Of a stretch of 64,000 bases of DNA, positions 51,535 through 60,290 are shown piece by piece. Below the pieces are notes generated by a model. It saw nothing but the letters and a program-made list of their open reading frames with translations, searched no databases and was not told where the DNA came from. The DNA comes from Nitrosarchaeum sp. (GTDB lineage Archaea > Thermoproteota > Nitrososphaeria > Nitrososphaerales > Nitrosopumilaceae). The stretch is taken from NCBI GenBank assembly GCA_003569705.1, contig BGOU01000003.1, positions 124,001 to 188,000 on the forward strand, in the 5' to 3' direction. Within the stretch, counting starts at the first letter, position 1. Every line of letters starts with the position of its first letter. The translations under genes were made by a program, and so were the position numbers.

Positions 51535-51694
51535 AATCTAAATTACAATTAAGAAAATTTCATTAATTAAAGATATGTGTCTCATATTCAGAATTATGCC
51601 TAATTTGATAGATATTCATTATTAATTTAAAAATAATTTTTGGATTATAACTAAAAAATAGATGATAAGAGTTGAATTTTGCTATCTAATATAA

Positions 51695-52102
51695 CTAATT
51701 TCCAAGGATTAACCAATCTATGATTCCATCAATATTAGAAGAAGTTAGGATCACTTTGATTGGTCCTAATGGTGATTCTTCTGCCTCTTCACAGAGAGCT
51801 ACAGATCCAACAAATGCAGCTTGTTTGTTAAGATAAAACCAAGTAGAATCATTTTCTAAATTTTTTTCAAGTTGTCGTTGATAGATTTTTTGTGATTGGT
51901 TAGAATGAATAATATCATAAATTTTTTCTAGTAAATACAAATCTTTAGAATTTGATATAATAGAAGAATTATCAGTTTTGATTTTAGCATTTGGAAATAT
52001 GTTCAAAATAGCTGTTTCAATTTTTTTTGGATCTTCAGATAAATTAATTGAAGCAAATATTTCTATTTTACAACTGATATTAGGGGATCTCATTCTATCC
52101 AA
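51695..52102 (-). CDS. UPF0201-family protein
   Basis: A 135-residue protein. IEIFASINLSEDPKKIETAI, then FPNAKIKTDNSSIISNSKDL, and the tail KQAAFVGSVALCEEAEESPL identify the archaeal UPF0201 group, thought to be RNA-binding-like. It overlaps the stop of the UPF0200 kinase gene by 13 bases on the same strand, an arrangement seen in many archaea. Function is not established. Confidence 0.78.
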   Translation of the reverse strand: MDRMRSPNISCKIEIFASINLSEDPKKIETAILNIFPNAKIKTDNSSIISNSKDLYLLEKIYDIIHSNQSQKIYQRQLEKNLENDSTWFYLNKQAAFVGSVALCEEAEESPLGPIKVILTSSNIDGIIDWLILGN

Positions 52103-52638
52103 CTTTCAATAATTTTGAAGGAATGTTCAATTAATTCATCTTTTGTTAAGTTATTGTTAGAAATTGTTTCATCAGATAAGGCAATTGAATTACTAATACC
52201 AACACCTATTTCTCGGTTGTCTCTTTCTTCAAAATTTTCTTTTGTTTGTGGATCATCTGATCTTCCTCTTTGTTTTAAAAATCCAAATCTCGTATTAGTA
52301 GATGCATGTATGGCAAGAAGTTTAACTATTCCATATTTACGTAAAACCTCTATTTCAGCATTAGATCTTATTCCATCAATTATTATTACATTTGATTTTG
52401 AATTTTCAATTTGTGATACCACTAATTCTGCTATTGCACCTTGACCATTTTTCTCTCTTAGTTCAAGCATTAATTTACCAAGATTAGGTCCAGTCGGTTC
52501 AAGATTTCTGTTTTTAGCTTCTGCTCTTACTGCATTTCCCATGTTAATGATATCGTAACCTTTGGATTTCAGTCCATCAGCTATTGTTGATTTACCTGCT
52601 CCAGGCATACCAGTTAAACATACAATTAGTTTTGTCAA
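52090..52638 (-). CDS. UPF0200-family nucleotide kinase-like protein
   Basis: A 182-residue P-loop protein. Walker A is LTGMPGAGKSTIADGL at residues 8-23; VIIIDGIRSNAEIEVL marks the LID/core region, and LKQRGRSDDPQTKENFEERD the acceptor part. UPF0200 proteins resemble dephospho-CoA kinase and adenylate kinase. A role in CoA synthesis is possible, but the archaeal dephospho-CoA kinase known experimentally belongs to a different family, so I leave the substrate open. Confidence 0.8.
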   Translation of the reverse strand: MTKLIVCLTGMPGAGKSTIADGLKSKGYDIINMGNAVRAEAKNRNLEPTGPNLGKLMLELREKNGQGAIAELVVSQIENSKSNVIIIDGIRSNAEIEVLRKYGIVKLLAIHASTNTRFGFLKQRGRSDDPQTKENFEERDNREIGVGISNSIALSDETISNNNLTKDELIEHSFKIIESWIE

Positions 52639-52652
52639 TATTAGAACAAAAA

Positions 52653-52676
52653 GGTAGCCGGGTCTATGAAGCTACC
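52653..52676. promoter_or_regulatory. GC-rich stem-loop in divergent spacer
   Basis: GGTAGC (52653-52658) and GCTACC (52671-52676) pair perfectly around a 12-base loop. It lies 15 bases upstream of the UPF0200 start and 37 bases upstream of the thpR start, in otherwise AT-rich sequence. It could be an operator, a 5' RNA structure or a terminator. No family match. Confidence 0.4.
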
Positions 52677-52712
52677 GGAAATTATTATAAAACATAATTA
52701 AAAGAAAATCAT

Positions 52713-53255
52713 ATGCGAATTTTTGTAGCAATTGAAATTTCTTCTAATGAAATAATTGACTCAATTTCTAAATTTCAATCTGAAATTAACATAAATGCTA
52801 AACCTGTAGAACCACATAATCTTCATTTTACATTGCAATTTTTAGGTGAGATATCACAAGACACTGTAGAGAAAGTAATGATGTCATTAAATTCTGTTAA
52901 ATTTTCAAGTTTTATGATAAATTTCAAAGGTGTTGGTGCCTTTCCCAAATTAAAATTTCCAAGGGTTATCTGGATTGGAACTGATGAAAATGGTGGAAAT
53001 TCATTGATGAAATTAGCAAAAAAAGTAGAAAATACATTAATTCCATTGGGTTTTTCTATCGATAAACCATTTAAACCTCATATCACAGTGTTTAGAATTA
53101 AAAACAAGATTGGAGATGTCAGTAAAGAATTGGATAAATTCAAATCAATTGATTTTGGAACGCAAGAAATTACGGGGTTCAAACTCAAACAAAGTGTTCT
53201 TAGTTCAAAAGGTCCTGTATATTCTGATTTAATGGAGATAAAAGCTAGATCATGA
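52713..53255 (+). CDS. thpR: RNA 2',3'-cyclic phosphodiesterase (2H family)
   Basis: A 180-residue 2H phosphoesterase. The two HxT motifs are NLHFTLQFLGEIS (about residue 33) and KPHITVFRIKN (about residue 119). It opens 2',3'-cyclic phosphate ends of RNA and was once called 2'-5' RNA ligase. The gene overlaps the CCA-transferase start by four bases, so the two RNA enzymes are cotranscribed. It begins 75 bases from the divergent UPF0200 gene. Confidence 0.9.
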   Translation: MRIFVAIEISSNEIIDSISKFQSEININAKPVEPHNLHFTLQFLGEISQDTVEKVMMSLNSVKFSSFMINFKGVGAFPKLKFPRVIWIGTDENGGNSLMKLAKKVENTLIPLGFSIDKPFKPHITVFRIKNKIGDVSKELDKFKSIDFGTQEITGFKLKQSVLSSKGPVYSDLMEIKARS

Positions 53256-54583
53256 AACAAATAATTTCTAAAATTGGGAAATCTGTAATGCCATCTAAAA
53301 ATATAGAAAAATCAAAAAAACAAATTGCTGATGAAGCTTTTACTTTAGTAGAAAATCAAATTAGAAATTATCCTGAAATAGTAGGATTAGAATTTGGTGG
53401 ATCCTACGCTAAAAATACGTGGCTATCAAAAGAAGCAGATGTTGATATTTTTATTAAATTTAAAAAATCAATTTCTGATGAAAAATTTACAGAGATTTCA
53501 AAAAAAATTGGTTTTGAATCAATGAAAAAATATAATCCCTATGTTAGATATTCTGAGCATCCTTATGTTGAGGCTAGAATTAAGAAAACTAAAATTAATG
53601 TAGTTCCATGTTATGATGTAAATTTAGGAGAATGGAAAAGTTCTGCAGATAGATCACCATTTCATACAAAGTACATGCAAAATGCACTTACTCCTAAAAT
53701 GAGAAATGAGGTAAGAATACTCAAAACATTTCTAAAGTTAACTAAAATTTATGGAGCAGAAATTGCAAAACAAGGTTTTAGTGGATATATATCAGAAGTT
53801 CTAATTTTAAATTTTGGTAGCTTTGAAAATATAATAAAATCAATTGCAAAAATTCAACAAAATCAAATAATTGGAAAGACATCAAAAGTGTTTGAAACAT
53901 CAATTATAATTATAGATCCTGTGGATAGTAATAGAAATTTAGCAGCTGCAATTTCTGATGAGAATGTAGGGAAATTTATTCTTGCTTGTAGATCTTTTCA
54001 GAATAATCCTACATTACAATTTTTTAAACCTAAAAAATTAAAATCATCAAAAAATAATTTGGAAAATGTTCTTGTAGTGAAATTTAATTTCAAGATGAGA
54101 AGTCCAGATATTATTTGGGGACAAATTAAGAGAGCAACGACTTCACTTACAACTCAATTAGAATTGGGTGGTTTCAATGTTTTACGCAATAAATCGTATT
54201 CAGACGAACAAAGTGAGGCTTATCTTTTTTTCCTTTTAGAATCAACTAAAATTCCAAAAAATTATTCTAAAAGTGGTCCCGAATTTTTTCGAGAGGACGA
54301 TTGTAATAGTTTTATTTCAAAAAATATTTCAAAAACTGAATTAATGTGGATTAATGATGATAAAAAAATTGTATCACTTGAAAAGAGAAAATATAATGAT
54401 GTAGTAAAATTCATGACAGAATTACTAAAAAATAATCCTCAAACAGGTATTCCAAAAGGATTACAGGGTGATTTTAAGAAAGGATTCAGAGTTTCTGTTG
54501 GAAACAAAAATTTAAGCAAATCAATTAAAGAGGCAATTTCAGATTTGATTTCAACTGATGAAACACTCTTTCATTTCGATTAA
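53252..54583 (+). CDS. cca: Archaeal CCA tRNA nucleotidyltransferase
   Basis: A 443-residue class I CCA-adding enzyme. LEFGGSYAKNTWLSKEADVD then IFIKF holds the two catalytic Asp residues (near residues 60-65) with the GGSxAK signature. The middle KTFLKLTKIYGAEIAKQGFS and C-terminal tail domains match archaeal Cca. It adds CCA to tRNA 3' ends without template; the three tRNA genes here lack encoded CCA, consistent with need for it. The stop lies 26 bases into the next kinase gene. Confidence 0.95.
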   Translation: MKQIISKIGKSVMPSKNIEKSKKQIADEAFTLVENQIRNYPEIVGLEFGGSYAKNTWLSKEADVDIFIKFKKSISDEKFTEISKKIGFESMKKYNPYVRYSEHPYVEARIKKTKINVVPCYDVNLGEWKSSADRSPFHTKYMQNALTPKMRNEVRILKTFLKLTKIYGAEIAKQGFSGYISEVLILNFGSFENIIKSIAKIQQNQIIGKTSKVFETSIIIIDPVDSNRNLAAAISDENVGKFILACRSFQNNPTLQFFKPKKLKSSKNNLENVLVVKFNFKMRSPDIIWGQIKRATTSLTTQLELGGFNVLRNKSYSDEQSEAYLFFLLESTKIPKNYSKSGPEFFREDDCNSFISKNISKTELMWINDDKKIVSLEKRKYNDVVKFMTELLKNNPQTGIPKGLQGDFKKGFRVSVGNKNLSKSIKEAISDLISTDETLFHFD

Positions 54584-55319
54584 AAAATTTATAAAAGACC
54601 CATATTCAAAAATTCTTGGTTATCCAAAAGCTAGTTCACGTCAACTTCAATCAAGAATTTCTGAATTAGAAAAATTGAAAATAAAATCAATATCATTTGT
54701 TGGACAAACTACAATTGGTAGCTTACAAATTTTAGGAAAGGGGTATGTTGGAGTAGTAGTCTTAGCAAAGAAAGGAAATAATGTAATTGCCTTAAAGATT
54801 AGAAGAATAGATTCTCAAAGAAGTGAGATGCAAAGTGAAGCAAAATTACTTGGATTAGTAAATACAGTAAATGTTGGGCCCAAACTATATGATGTAAGTA
54901 AAAATTTCTTAGTAATGGAATATCTTGAAGGGGATAAAATTGGAGATTGGATACAATCTCTACAAGGTACAGGAAGTTCTAAAAAATTAAAATTTGTAGT
55001 TAGAACCATTTTAGAAGATTGTTACAGATTAGATCAGATGGGATTTGATCATGGTGAATTAAGCAGTATTTCAAAACATGTTATTGTTGGAAAATCAAGA
55101 TCAACTTTAATTGATTTTGAAAGTTCAAGTGTTAATAGAAAAGTGTCAAATGTGACATCAGTCACTCAAGCTATTTTTATCGGTTCAGGAATTGCCAAAA
55201 AAGTTCAAAGAATTTACAAGATTCCACCAAAACAAAAAATTATTGATGTTTTAAGAATATACAAGCAAGAACAGACACGAAGAAGTTTTGATGATATTAT
55301 AAAGATATTAAAATTGTAA
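54558..55319 (+). CDS. Protein kinase-like (archaeal small Ser/Thr kinase)
   Basis: A 253-residue kinase-fold protein. GQTTIGSLQILGKGYVGVVV is the glycine loop, ALKIRRIDSQRSEMQSEAKL has the Lys and helix-C Glu, DHGELSSISKHVIVG is a catalytic-loop equivalent, and TLIDFESSS carries DFE instead of DFG. This matches atypical RIO/Bud32-like archaeal kinases. Activity is plausible but the target is unknown. It overlaps cca by 26 bases and its stop touches tRNA-Pro with no gap. Confidence 0.75.
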   Translation: MKHSFISIKKFIKDPYSKILGYPKASSRQLQSRISELEKLKIKSISFVGQTTIGSLQILGKGYVGVVVLAKKGNNVIALKIRRIDSQRSEMQSEAKLLGLVNTVNVGPKLYDVSKNFLVMEYLEGDKIGDWIQSLQGTGSSKKLKFVVRTILEDCYRLDQMGFDHGELSSISKHVIVGKSRSTLIDFESSSVNRKVSNVTSVTQAIFIGSGIAKKVQRIYKIPPKQKIIDVLRIYKQEQTRRSFDDIIKILKL

Positions 55320-55393
55320 TGGGGCCGGCAGGAATTGAACCTGCGACCACTAGTCCCCCAGACTAGTATCATACCAAGCTAGACTACGACCCC
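55320..55393 (-). tRNA. tRNA-Pro (anticodon GGG)
   Basis: 74 bases with discriminator A; CCA is not encoded. Acceptor GGGGTCG pairs with CGGCCCC including one G-U. The anticodon arm is CTAGT-CTGGGGG-ACTAG, giving anticodon GGG (complement of 55357-55359) and G37, the m1G site of Pro tRNAs. The T-arm is GCAGG-TTCAATT-CCTGC. It is convergent with, and directly abuts, the kinase stop codon at 55319. Confidence 0.93.
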
Positions 55394-55449
55394 TCATGTG
55401 AGAGGCACAAAATGAAATTATTAAATCGTCGTGTTAGTATCTATGATTA

Positions 55450-55659
55450 ATGAAAATTTGCAATATTTGTCATAAGATTTCCGCAACTGATCAGGATCAT
55501 CTTGATTGTATTCAAAAAATAAGATTAGAAGATGAGAATTTTAAACGGAATATTCCTGAAAAATTAGAATTAGCAAAAGATTCTCAAAATTTGGGTGTTG
55601 AGGTAAGAGCTATTTTAGAACATCTTACAAAAGAAAATAAAAAAGATGATTCATCATAA
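55450..55659 (+). CDS. Small protein with CxxC motif, unknown function
   Basis: A 69-residue protein. CNICHKISATDQDHLDCIQK holds two Cys plus His/Cys that could bind zinc, followed by a helical part (NIPEKLELAKDSQNLGVEVR) and Lys/Asp-rich tail. Similar short proteins with a zinc knuckle and a helix are frequent in thaumarchaea. Its stop overlaps the end of the convergent flavoprotein gene. No known function. Confidence 0.6.
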   Translation: MKICNICHKISATDQDHLDCIQKIRLEDENFKRNIPEKLELAKDSQNLGVEVRAILEHLTKENKKDDSS

Positions 55660-56802
55660 CCATTTTGAGAGTCGTTCTTTCTCAAATTGTATCTTTTCAG
55701 CAAGATGTTCAGCTGTTGATTCAGTTAGTTTTGTTGATGGTTTAGGTTCTGAAAACATATCTACCTCGATTAGTGATGCAGTATCTCTTCCTGATTCAAT
55801 AAAACATCCACCTTTTCCATCAAATAAAGAAGATTCTTTTTTAGATTGTATTTTTGATATGATATTTTGTGCCACTGTTATTGCTTCTCCTTCTGCAAAT
55901 ACTCCTGCTTTTGGAACAGCCATTGTATCATTAACTATCAAAGTGGTTACATCACCTACCGCATATACATTTTCAAATGGTGTTTTGCAATCTCTGGTGA
56001 TTGGAATAAATCCACCTTCTTTTGCTAATCCTGAATCATAAATTACTTTAGGTGCAACATGTGGAGGTATAGCAAGAAGTAAATCAAAATTAGCTTCTCC
56101 ATTTTGAAAAATTAGTTTATTTTTTTCTACTAATTTTATTTTGCATGAATCATGAAAAACAATATTCTCAGAGTTTATCAAATTAAGAATTTGTTGGCTA
56201 ATTTCTGGACCAGCTGCAGGTAATGTTATTGGTGATGGACTATAGAAATGAATTTGTACAGAGTCTCTGACTCCTTTTTCTCTTAGCATGGAATCAATCA
56301 ACAAACTAGCCTCAAATGGTGCAGGGGGACATTTGTAAGGCATTCCCATGATCGATATGGCAATATTACCAGATTTTATTTTTTTTAGTTTATTATGAAT
56401 TTCAGTGAGTTGATCATGATCATAAAGATTCATTCCATTTTCTGATAGTCCGGGAATTTTTTCAGGGGCTAATACTGCACCCATTGCAATGATCAGAAAG
56501 TCATATGGTAAAGTCTTAGTTGTAGTTCTAATATTTTTATTTTGAAGATCAATTTGTAGAACTTCCTCCTTTAGAAAATTAATTTCTTTTTTTACAAGTT
56601 CATTTAGTGAACCTATTGAATTTTCAAATGTTCGTGTTCCTTTAATAATCCAAAGTTTGGCAAAACCTACCATAAACCAATCTTTTTTGTCAACAACTGT
56701 AATCTTAATTTGTAATGATGAAAGATTATTTCTAATTTCATTTGCAGCAGATAATCCTCCAAATCCCCCACCAAGAATTAACACATGAGGAATGTTAGAC
56801 AA
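55654..56802 (-). CDS. NAD(P)/FAD-dependent oxidoreductase, sulfide:quinone reductase-like
   Basis: A 382-residue two-dinucleotide-binding flavoprotein. HVLILGGGFGGLSAANEIRN is the FAD loop, VDKKDWFMVGFAKLWI and MPYKCPPAPFEASLLID are in the SQR/NDH-2 group, and VYAVGDVTTLIVNDTMAVPK is the second FAD motif. It could oxidise sulfide or NADH and pass electrons to quinone at the membrane. The second catalytic Cys pair of true SQR is not clear, so the electron donor is uncertain. Two bases after the SDR end, on the same strand. Confidence 0.82.
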   Translation of the reverse strand: MSNIPHVLILGGGFGGLSAANEIRNNLSSLQIKITVVDKKDWFMVGFAKLWIIKGTRTFENSIGSLNELVKKEINFLKEEVLQIDLQNKNIRTTTKTLPYDFLIIAMGAVLAPEKIPGLSENGMNLYDHDQLTEIHNKLKKIKSGNIAISIMGMPYKCPPAPFEASLLIDSMLREKGVRDSVQIHFYSPSPITLPAAGPEISQQILNLINSENIVFHDSCKIKLVEKNKLIFQNGEANFDLLLAIPPHVAPKVIYDSGLAKEGGFIPITRDCKTPFENVYAVGDVTTLIVNDTMAVPKAGVFAEGEAITVAQNIISKIQSKKESSLFDGKGGCFIESGRDTASLIEVDMFSEPKPSTKLTESTAEHLAEKIQFEKERLSKWL

Positions 56803-56803
56803 T

Positions 56804-57543
56804 TTAACGATCTTGAGTAATAGGTCTAATCAAAATTTCATTAACGTTGACATGATTTGGTGATTCTACAGCATAAATAATGGCATTTGCAATATCTTCA
56901 GCTTGTAAAGATTCCATTTTTTTAGCATTTTCAACAAATCCTTGTAATGATTCATCGGTAATTGTGTTTGTTAGTTCTGTTGCAACTACTCCTGGTTCAA
57001 TACATGTAATACGAATATTTTTTCGTACACTAAGTTCTTGTCTTAATCCTTCACTAAAGGCAGTAATTGCATGTTTTGTTGCACAATAAACACTACCTGC
57101 AGGAAAAACTATTCTTCCAGCAACTGATGAGATATTAATTATATGACCTGATTTGTTTTCAAGCATATGCGTAATTACTGCTCCAGTGCAATATAGCACT
57201 CCTTTGATGTTAACATCTATCATTTGATCCCATTCATCAATCTTCAAATTTTTGAAAAAACTTAGAGGCATTAATCCAGCATTATTTACTAAAATGTCTA
57301 CTGTACCCCATTTTTTCAACACATTATCAACAAAAGAATTACATTCGTTTTTCTTTGTAACATCCAATTTTTGGGAATAAACTTCTCCGCCATTTTCTTT
57401 AATTTTTTTTCTAATTCAGAAAGCAAATCAGTTCGTCGTGCACCTATTGCAACTTTTGCTCCTACTTTTGAAAGTGCCAATGCTGTAGCAAAACCTATTC
57501 CGCTACTTGCTCCAGTTATGATTGCTACCTTGTTTTTAATCAT
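56804..57543 (-). pseudogene. Short-chain dehydrogenase/reductase, frameshifted
   Basis: SDR gene split by a -1 frameshift inside an A run (T8 at 57403-57410 on the plus strand). The first part (ATG 57543; KVAIITGASSGIGFATALAL) has the NAD(P) loop; the second (VDILVNNAGLMPLSFF, SSVAGRIVFPAGSVYCATKH) has the NNAG and YxxxK catalytic residues. Adding one A (9 instead of 8) gives EKKIKENGGEVYSQKLDVTK, a smooth join. Enzyme reduces a carbonyl or oxidises an alcohol. A homopolymer error or recent mutation is likely, since both halves are otherwise well preserved. Confidence 0.85.
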
Positions 57544-57659
57544 TAAAATTCTCTTAATTATTTTTAAATTTAACATTGTAAAAACGTTTACTTGAATTTT
57601 TCAAAAAAATTAAATTTCAAATCAGATGATAGCAAGTTTATTAGAAGAAAAACTATAGA

Positions 57660-57893
57660 ATGATTGTGAAATCTGAAAAGTGTGCTTATTGTGGAGATAT
57701 GACAGATATGCCTTTCCAATGTAATTATTGTAAGGATCCATTTTGTGCTGAACATAGACTTCCAGAAGAACATAGATGTGTAAAATTAACTCAGATTAGA
57801 GCTCGTAGATTTGGTGAGAAAAAAGTAATTAGAGATGGAGGACGAAATAAACAAAACATATTCAAACGAATGTTTCAAAGATTTAAAAATTAG
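57660..57893 (+). CDS. AN1-type zinc finger protein
   Basis: A 77-residue protein with a single AN1 finger (KCAYCGDMTDMPFQCNYCKD, then PFCAEHRLPEEHRC), eight Cys/His ligands for two zinc ions. A basic C-terminal tail (RARRFGEKKVIRDGGRNKQN) follows. AN1 fingers in eukaryotes bind ubiquitin-like partners; archaeal roles are unknown. Starts with ATG at 57660 and is divergent from the SDR gene. Confidence 0.85.
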   Translation: MIVKSEKCAYCGDMTDMPFQCNYCKDPFCAEHRLPEEHRCVKLTQIRARRFGEKKVIRDGGRNKQNIFKRMFQRFKN

Positions 57894-57901
57894 AAAAGAA
57901 T

Positions 57902-58186
57902 CTAATAATGACTTTTATCAGGAGATATTTTTGCACGTTTTCCTTGATAAATTAATGCTAAAGCAAGTGCAAACATCACCATTCCTGTTAATGGAAAGTT
58001 TCGAGGTTCAGGTAAAATAAACCAATAATAAATTCCAAATCCTATTGACACAGCAGCCTGTGACCAGAGTTTAATCCATTTTGGAGCTTTAATGACTCTA
58101 CTAATTACTTCTACTGTAAAGATACCAATTACTGGATAAATTGTATAAAAGAGAAAATCAATAACATCAACTCCAGTATGTGTCAT
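57902..58186 (-). CDS. Small membrane protein of unknown function
   Basis: A 94-residue hydrophobic protein with about three membrane helices: residues 8-27 (VIDFLFYTIYPVIGIFTVEV), 37-55 (IKLWSQAAVSIGFGIYYWFI) and 63-82 (LTGMVMFALALALIYQGK). No signature residues. It lies between the AN1 gene and GINS gene; its end is nine bases from the AN1 stop. Function is unknown. Confidence 0.6.
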   Translation of the reverse strand: MTHTGVDVIDFLFYTIYPVIGIFTVEVISRVIKAPKWIKLWSQAAVSIGFGIYYWFILPEPRNFPLTGMVMFALALALIYQGKRAKISPDKSHY

Positions 58187-58217
58187 AAATGAAAATGATC
58201 AGAGGTGTAATTTCTAT

Positions 58218-58775
58218 CTAATCTTCCCAACGAACTTTGGTTGCGATGTTTTTGGCAATTAATGCCTGAGCATTTTCATATGGTATTGTTGCAATATCTT
58301 CTGTTTTGAAAGGTCCATATTTTTTTAAATCAGCGCCTATAATTTCATCTACTTCTTGAAGAAATCTAATAACAACAGTCTTAGTTTTATGATTTTGAGA
58401 AATGGATTCAAGAAATTTTGATTTTCCATTAATTGTTGCAGAGAGAATCATTTCAATTCGTTCTCTTTGTTCTTCTTCTGCATCAAGGATAAATTTTTCT
58501 TCGTCTAAAAGATTTTTAAAATCTATATTATCTAATTTGGAAATTTTGTCAAGTCTAATATTGATTAAAAGTGATGTTAGTTCTGTAGCTGTATTAATTA
58601 TGGCTTCTTTAATTTTACTTTCTACTCCATCAAATTCTTGTTTTTTCAAGTCACCAATAAAATCTGAAAGATTTCTATAGAAATCAGGATTAATTTCTTG
58701 AATTGTATCACTTTCAGTTTCTCGTAGTACTACATGATGTAATTTGTTGAGATCGATTTCATTTGTTTCTGACAT
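58218..58775 (-). CDS. Archaeal GINS subunit (Gins51-like)
   Basis: A 185-residue protein. The N-terminal helical A-domain (about 25-115; DFYRNLSDFIGDLKKQE, TATELTSLLINIRLDKI) and C-terminal B-domain (about 130-180; VVIRFLQEVDEIIGADLKKY, YENAQALIAKNIATKVRW) are in the Gins51 order. It forms the GINS tetramer that joins Cdc45/GAN and MCM helicase at the replication fork. PCNA at 33.8 kb and PolD at the end are its replisome partners. Start ATG 58775. Confidence 0.82.
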   Translation of the reverse strand: MSETNEIDLNKLHHVVLRETESDTIQEINPDFYRNLSDFIGDLKKQEFDGVESKIKEAIINTATELTSLLINIRLDKISKLDNIDFKNLLDEEKFILDAEEEQRERIEMILSATINGKSKFLESISQNHKTKTVVIRFLQEVDEIIGADLKKYGPFKTEDIATIPYENAQALIAKNIATKVRWED

Positions 58776-58787
58776 TTCTTACCTAAT

Positions 58788-58796
58788 CCTTAAATC
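58788..58796 (+). promoter_or_regulatory. Putative TATA box of glutamine synthetase
   Basis: CCTTAAATC lies 34 bases before the TTG start of glnA within the 54-base divergent spacer. It resembles archaeal TATA boxes, and the spacing allows a short leader. No other candidate fits better. Confidence 0.35.
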
Positions 58797-58829
58797 TCGG
58801 ATGTATTTGTGTTTGATTGAAGCACAAAA

Positions 58830-60290
58830 TTGCCCTATAAAGTTAGTCAAGGAAAAACAACCCAAGTAACATATTCACCAGATGAAGTTTTTGCCCGAAT
58901 TCAAAATGAGGGAATTCAGTTCATAGATTTACAATTTACTGGTCTCACTGGTCGTTTTCATCATACTACAATTTCAGCAATTACCTTTACACCCGAACAA
59001 ATGAGAGATGGACTGCCTAAATTAGATGGTTCATCCATAATTGGTTTTGCTAGTGTTGAGGATTCAGATCTTATTTTAAAACCAGATCCTAATACTTTTG
59101 CCATTATTCCATGGATGACTGAAAATAAAACTGCAAGACTACTATGTGATATCTATTGGGGTGGAGGTAGAGGCAGATTATCTAGAGATCCTAGAGGAAT
59201 ATCACAAAGAGCAGAAGAATATGTAAAATCTCAAGGATTTGATTATAGTGCTTGGGGTCCGGAAGTAGAATTTTTTGTTTTTGATAAAGTACATTGGGAT
59301 GTTTTAACTCCATACAAAGGTCAGTCTTATTCAATTGAGTCAAAAGAAGCTCCATGGAATAATGAAGGAACAGGATATCCTATGGGTCTTCAAGAAGGAT
59401 ACTATCCAAGTACTCCTTCAGATACTTTGACTCCATTTAGAAATGAATGTGTAAACATATTGAATAATGATTTTGGTATATTATGTGATAATCATCATCA
59501 TGAAGTTGCTACTGCAGGACAATGTGAAATCGATATTAAATATGATTATATGACAAATGCTGCAGATGCTGCCCAATCTTACAAATATGTAATAAAAAAT
59601 GTAGCACAGAAATACGGAAAGGTTGCAACTATGATGCCAAAACCTGTTGCAATGGATGCAGGATCTGGTATGCATGTCAATGTAAGTTTGTGGAAAGGAA
59701 AAGAAAATGTGTTCTATGATCCTGATGATACAGATGAGTTAAGTCAAACTGCAAGATATTTTTGTGGTGGAATTATCAATCATGCAAAAGCATTATCTGC
59801 AATTTGTAATCCTACTACTAACTCATATCATAGACTTGTTCCTGGTTATGAAGCACCAGCTTATATCGCATGGAGTGCAGGTAATAGATCTGCAATAGTA
59901 AGAGTACCACAACATATGAAAGGAAAAAATTATGCCAGTCTTAAGAGACTTGAATTTAGAGCCCCTGATCCTTCATCAAATCCTTATCTTGTATTTGCTG
60001 CAGTAACTGCAGCCGGGATGGATGGAGTTAAGAAAAAGATAGATCCTGGTGATCAAGTTCATGATGATATTTTCAAAATGACAAAATCAGATAGGGCCAA
60101 AAGAGGAATAGGTGTTCTACCAAAGAGTCTGGGTGAAGCACTAGATGAATTGGAAAGTGACAGAAAATTCCTCAGTCCAATTTATACAAATGATGTAATT
60201 GATAAATTGATAGAGTTAGGTAAAAGGGATCAGCGTGAAATTGCAATTAGACCTCATCCACATGAATTTTATCTATATTTTGATATCTAA
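58830..60290 (+). CDS. glnA: Glutamine synthetase type I
   Basis: A 486-residue GSI. Signature blocks: FIDLQFTGLTGRFHHTTI, EVEFFVFDKVHW, GSGMHVNVSLWKG and SYHRLVPGYEAPAYIAWSAG followed by NRSAIVRVP. It makes glutamine from glutamate and ammonia with ATP and is the main entry for ammonia nitrogen. No adenylylation NLYDLP site was seen near residue 395, so control is likely by feedback and P-II. TTG start at 58830, which is supported by the conserved N-terminus. The stop overlaps the convergent membrane gene by four bases. Confidence 0.95.
   Translation: MPYKVSQGKTTQVTYSPDEVFARIQNEGIQFIDLQFTGLTGRFHHTTISAITFTPEQMRDGLPKLDGSSIIGFASVEDSDLILKPDPNTFAIIPWMTENKTARLLCDIYWGGGRGRLSRDPRGISQRAEEYVKSQGFDYSAWGPEVEFFVFDKVHWDVLTPYKGQSYSIESKEAPWNNEGTGYPMGLQEGYYPSTPSDTLTPFRNECVNILNNDFGILCDNHHHEVATAGQCEIDIKYDYMTNAADAAQSYKYVIKNVAQKYGKVATMMPKPVAMDAGSGMHVNVSLWKGKENVFYDPDDTDELSQTARYFCGGIINHAKALSAICNPTTNSYHRLVPGYEAPAYIAWSAGNRSAIVRVPQHMKGKNYASLKRLEFRAPDPSSNPYLVFAAVTAAGMDGVKKKIDPGDQVHDDIFKMTKSDRAKRGIGVLPKSLGEALDELESDRKFLSPIYTNDVIDKLIELGKRDQREIAIRPHPHEFYLYFDI

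Noticed and set aside
52653-52676. Stem-loop as a C/D-box sRNA or tRNA fragment
   Set aside because: C and D box sequences are missing and the element is far too short for a tRNA.
57316-57576. 86-residue stand-alone SDR fragment as an independent gene
   Set aside because: It holds only the NAD loop and ends in nonsense after the A-run; it is the first half of the frameshifted SDR.
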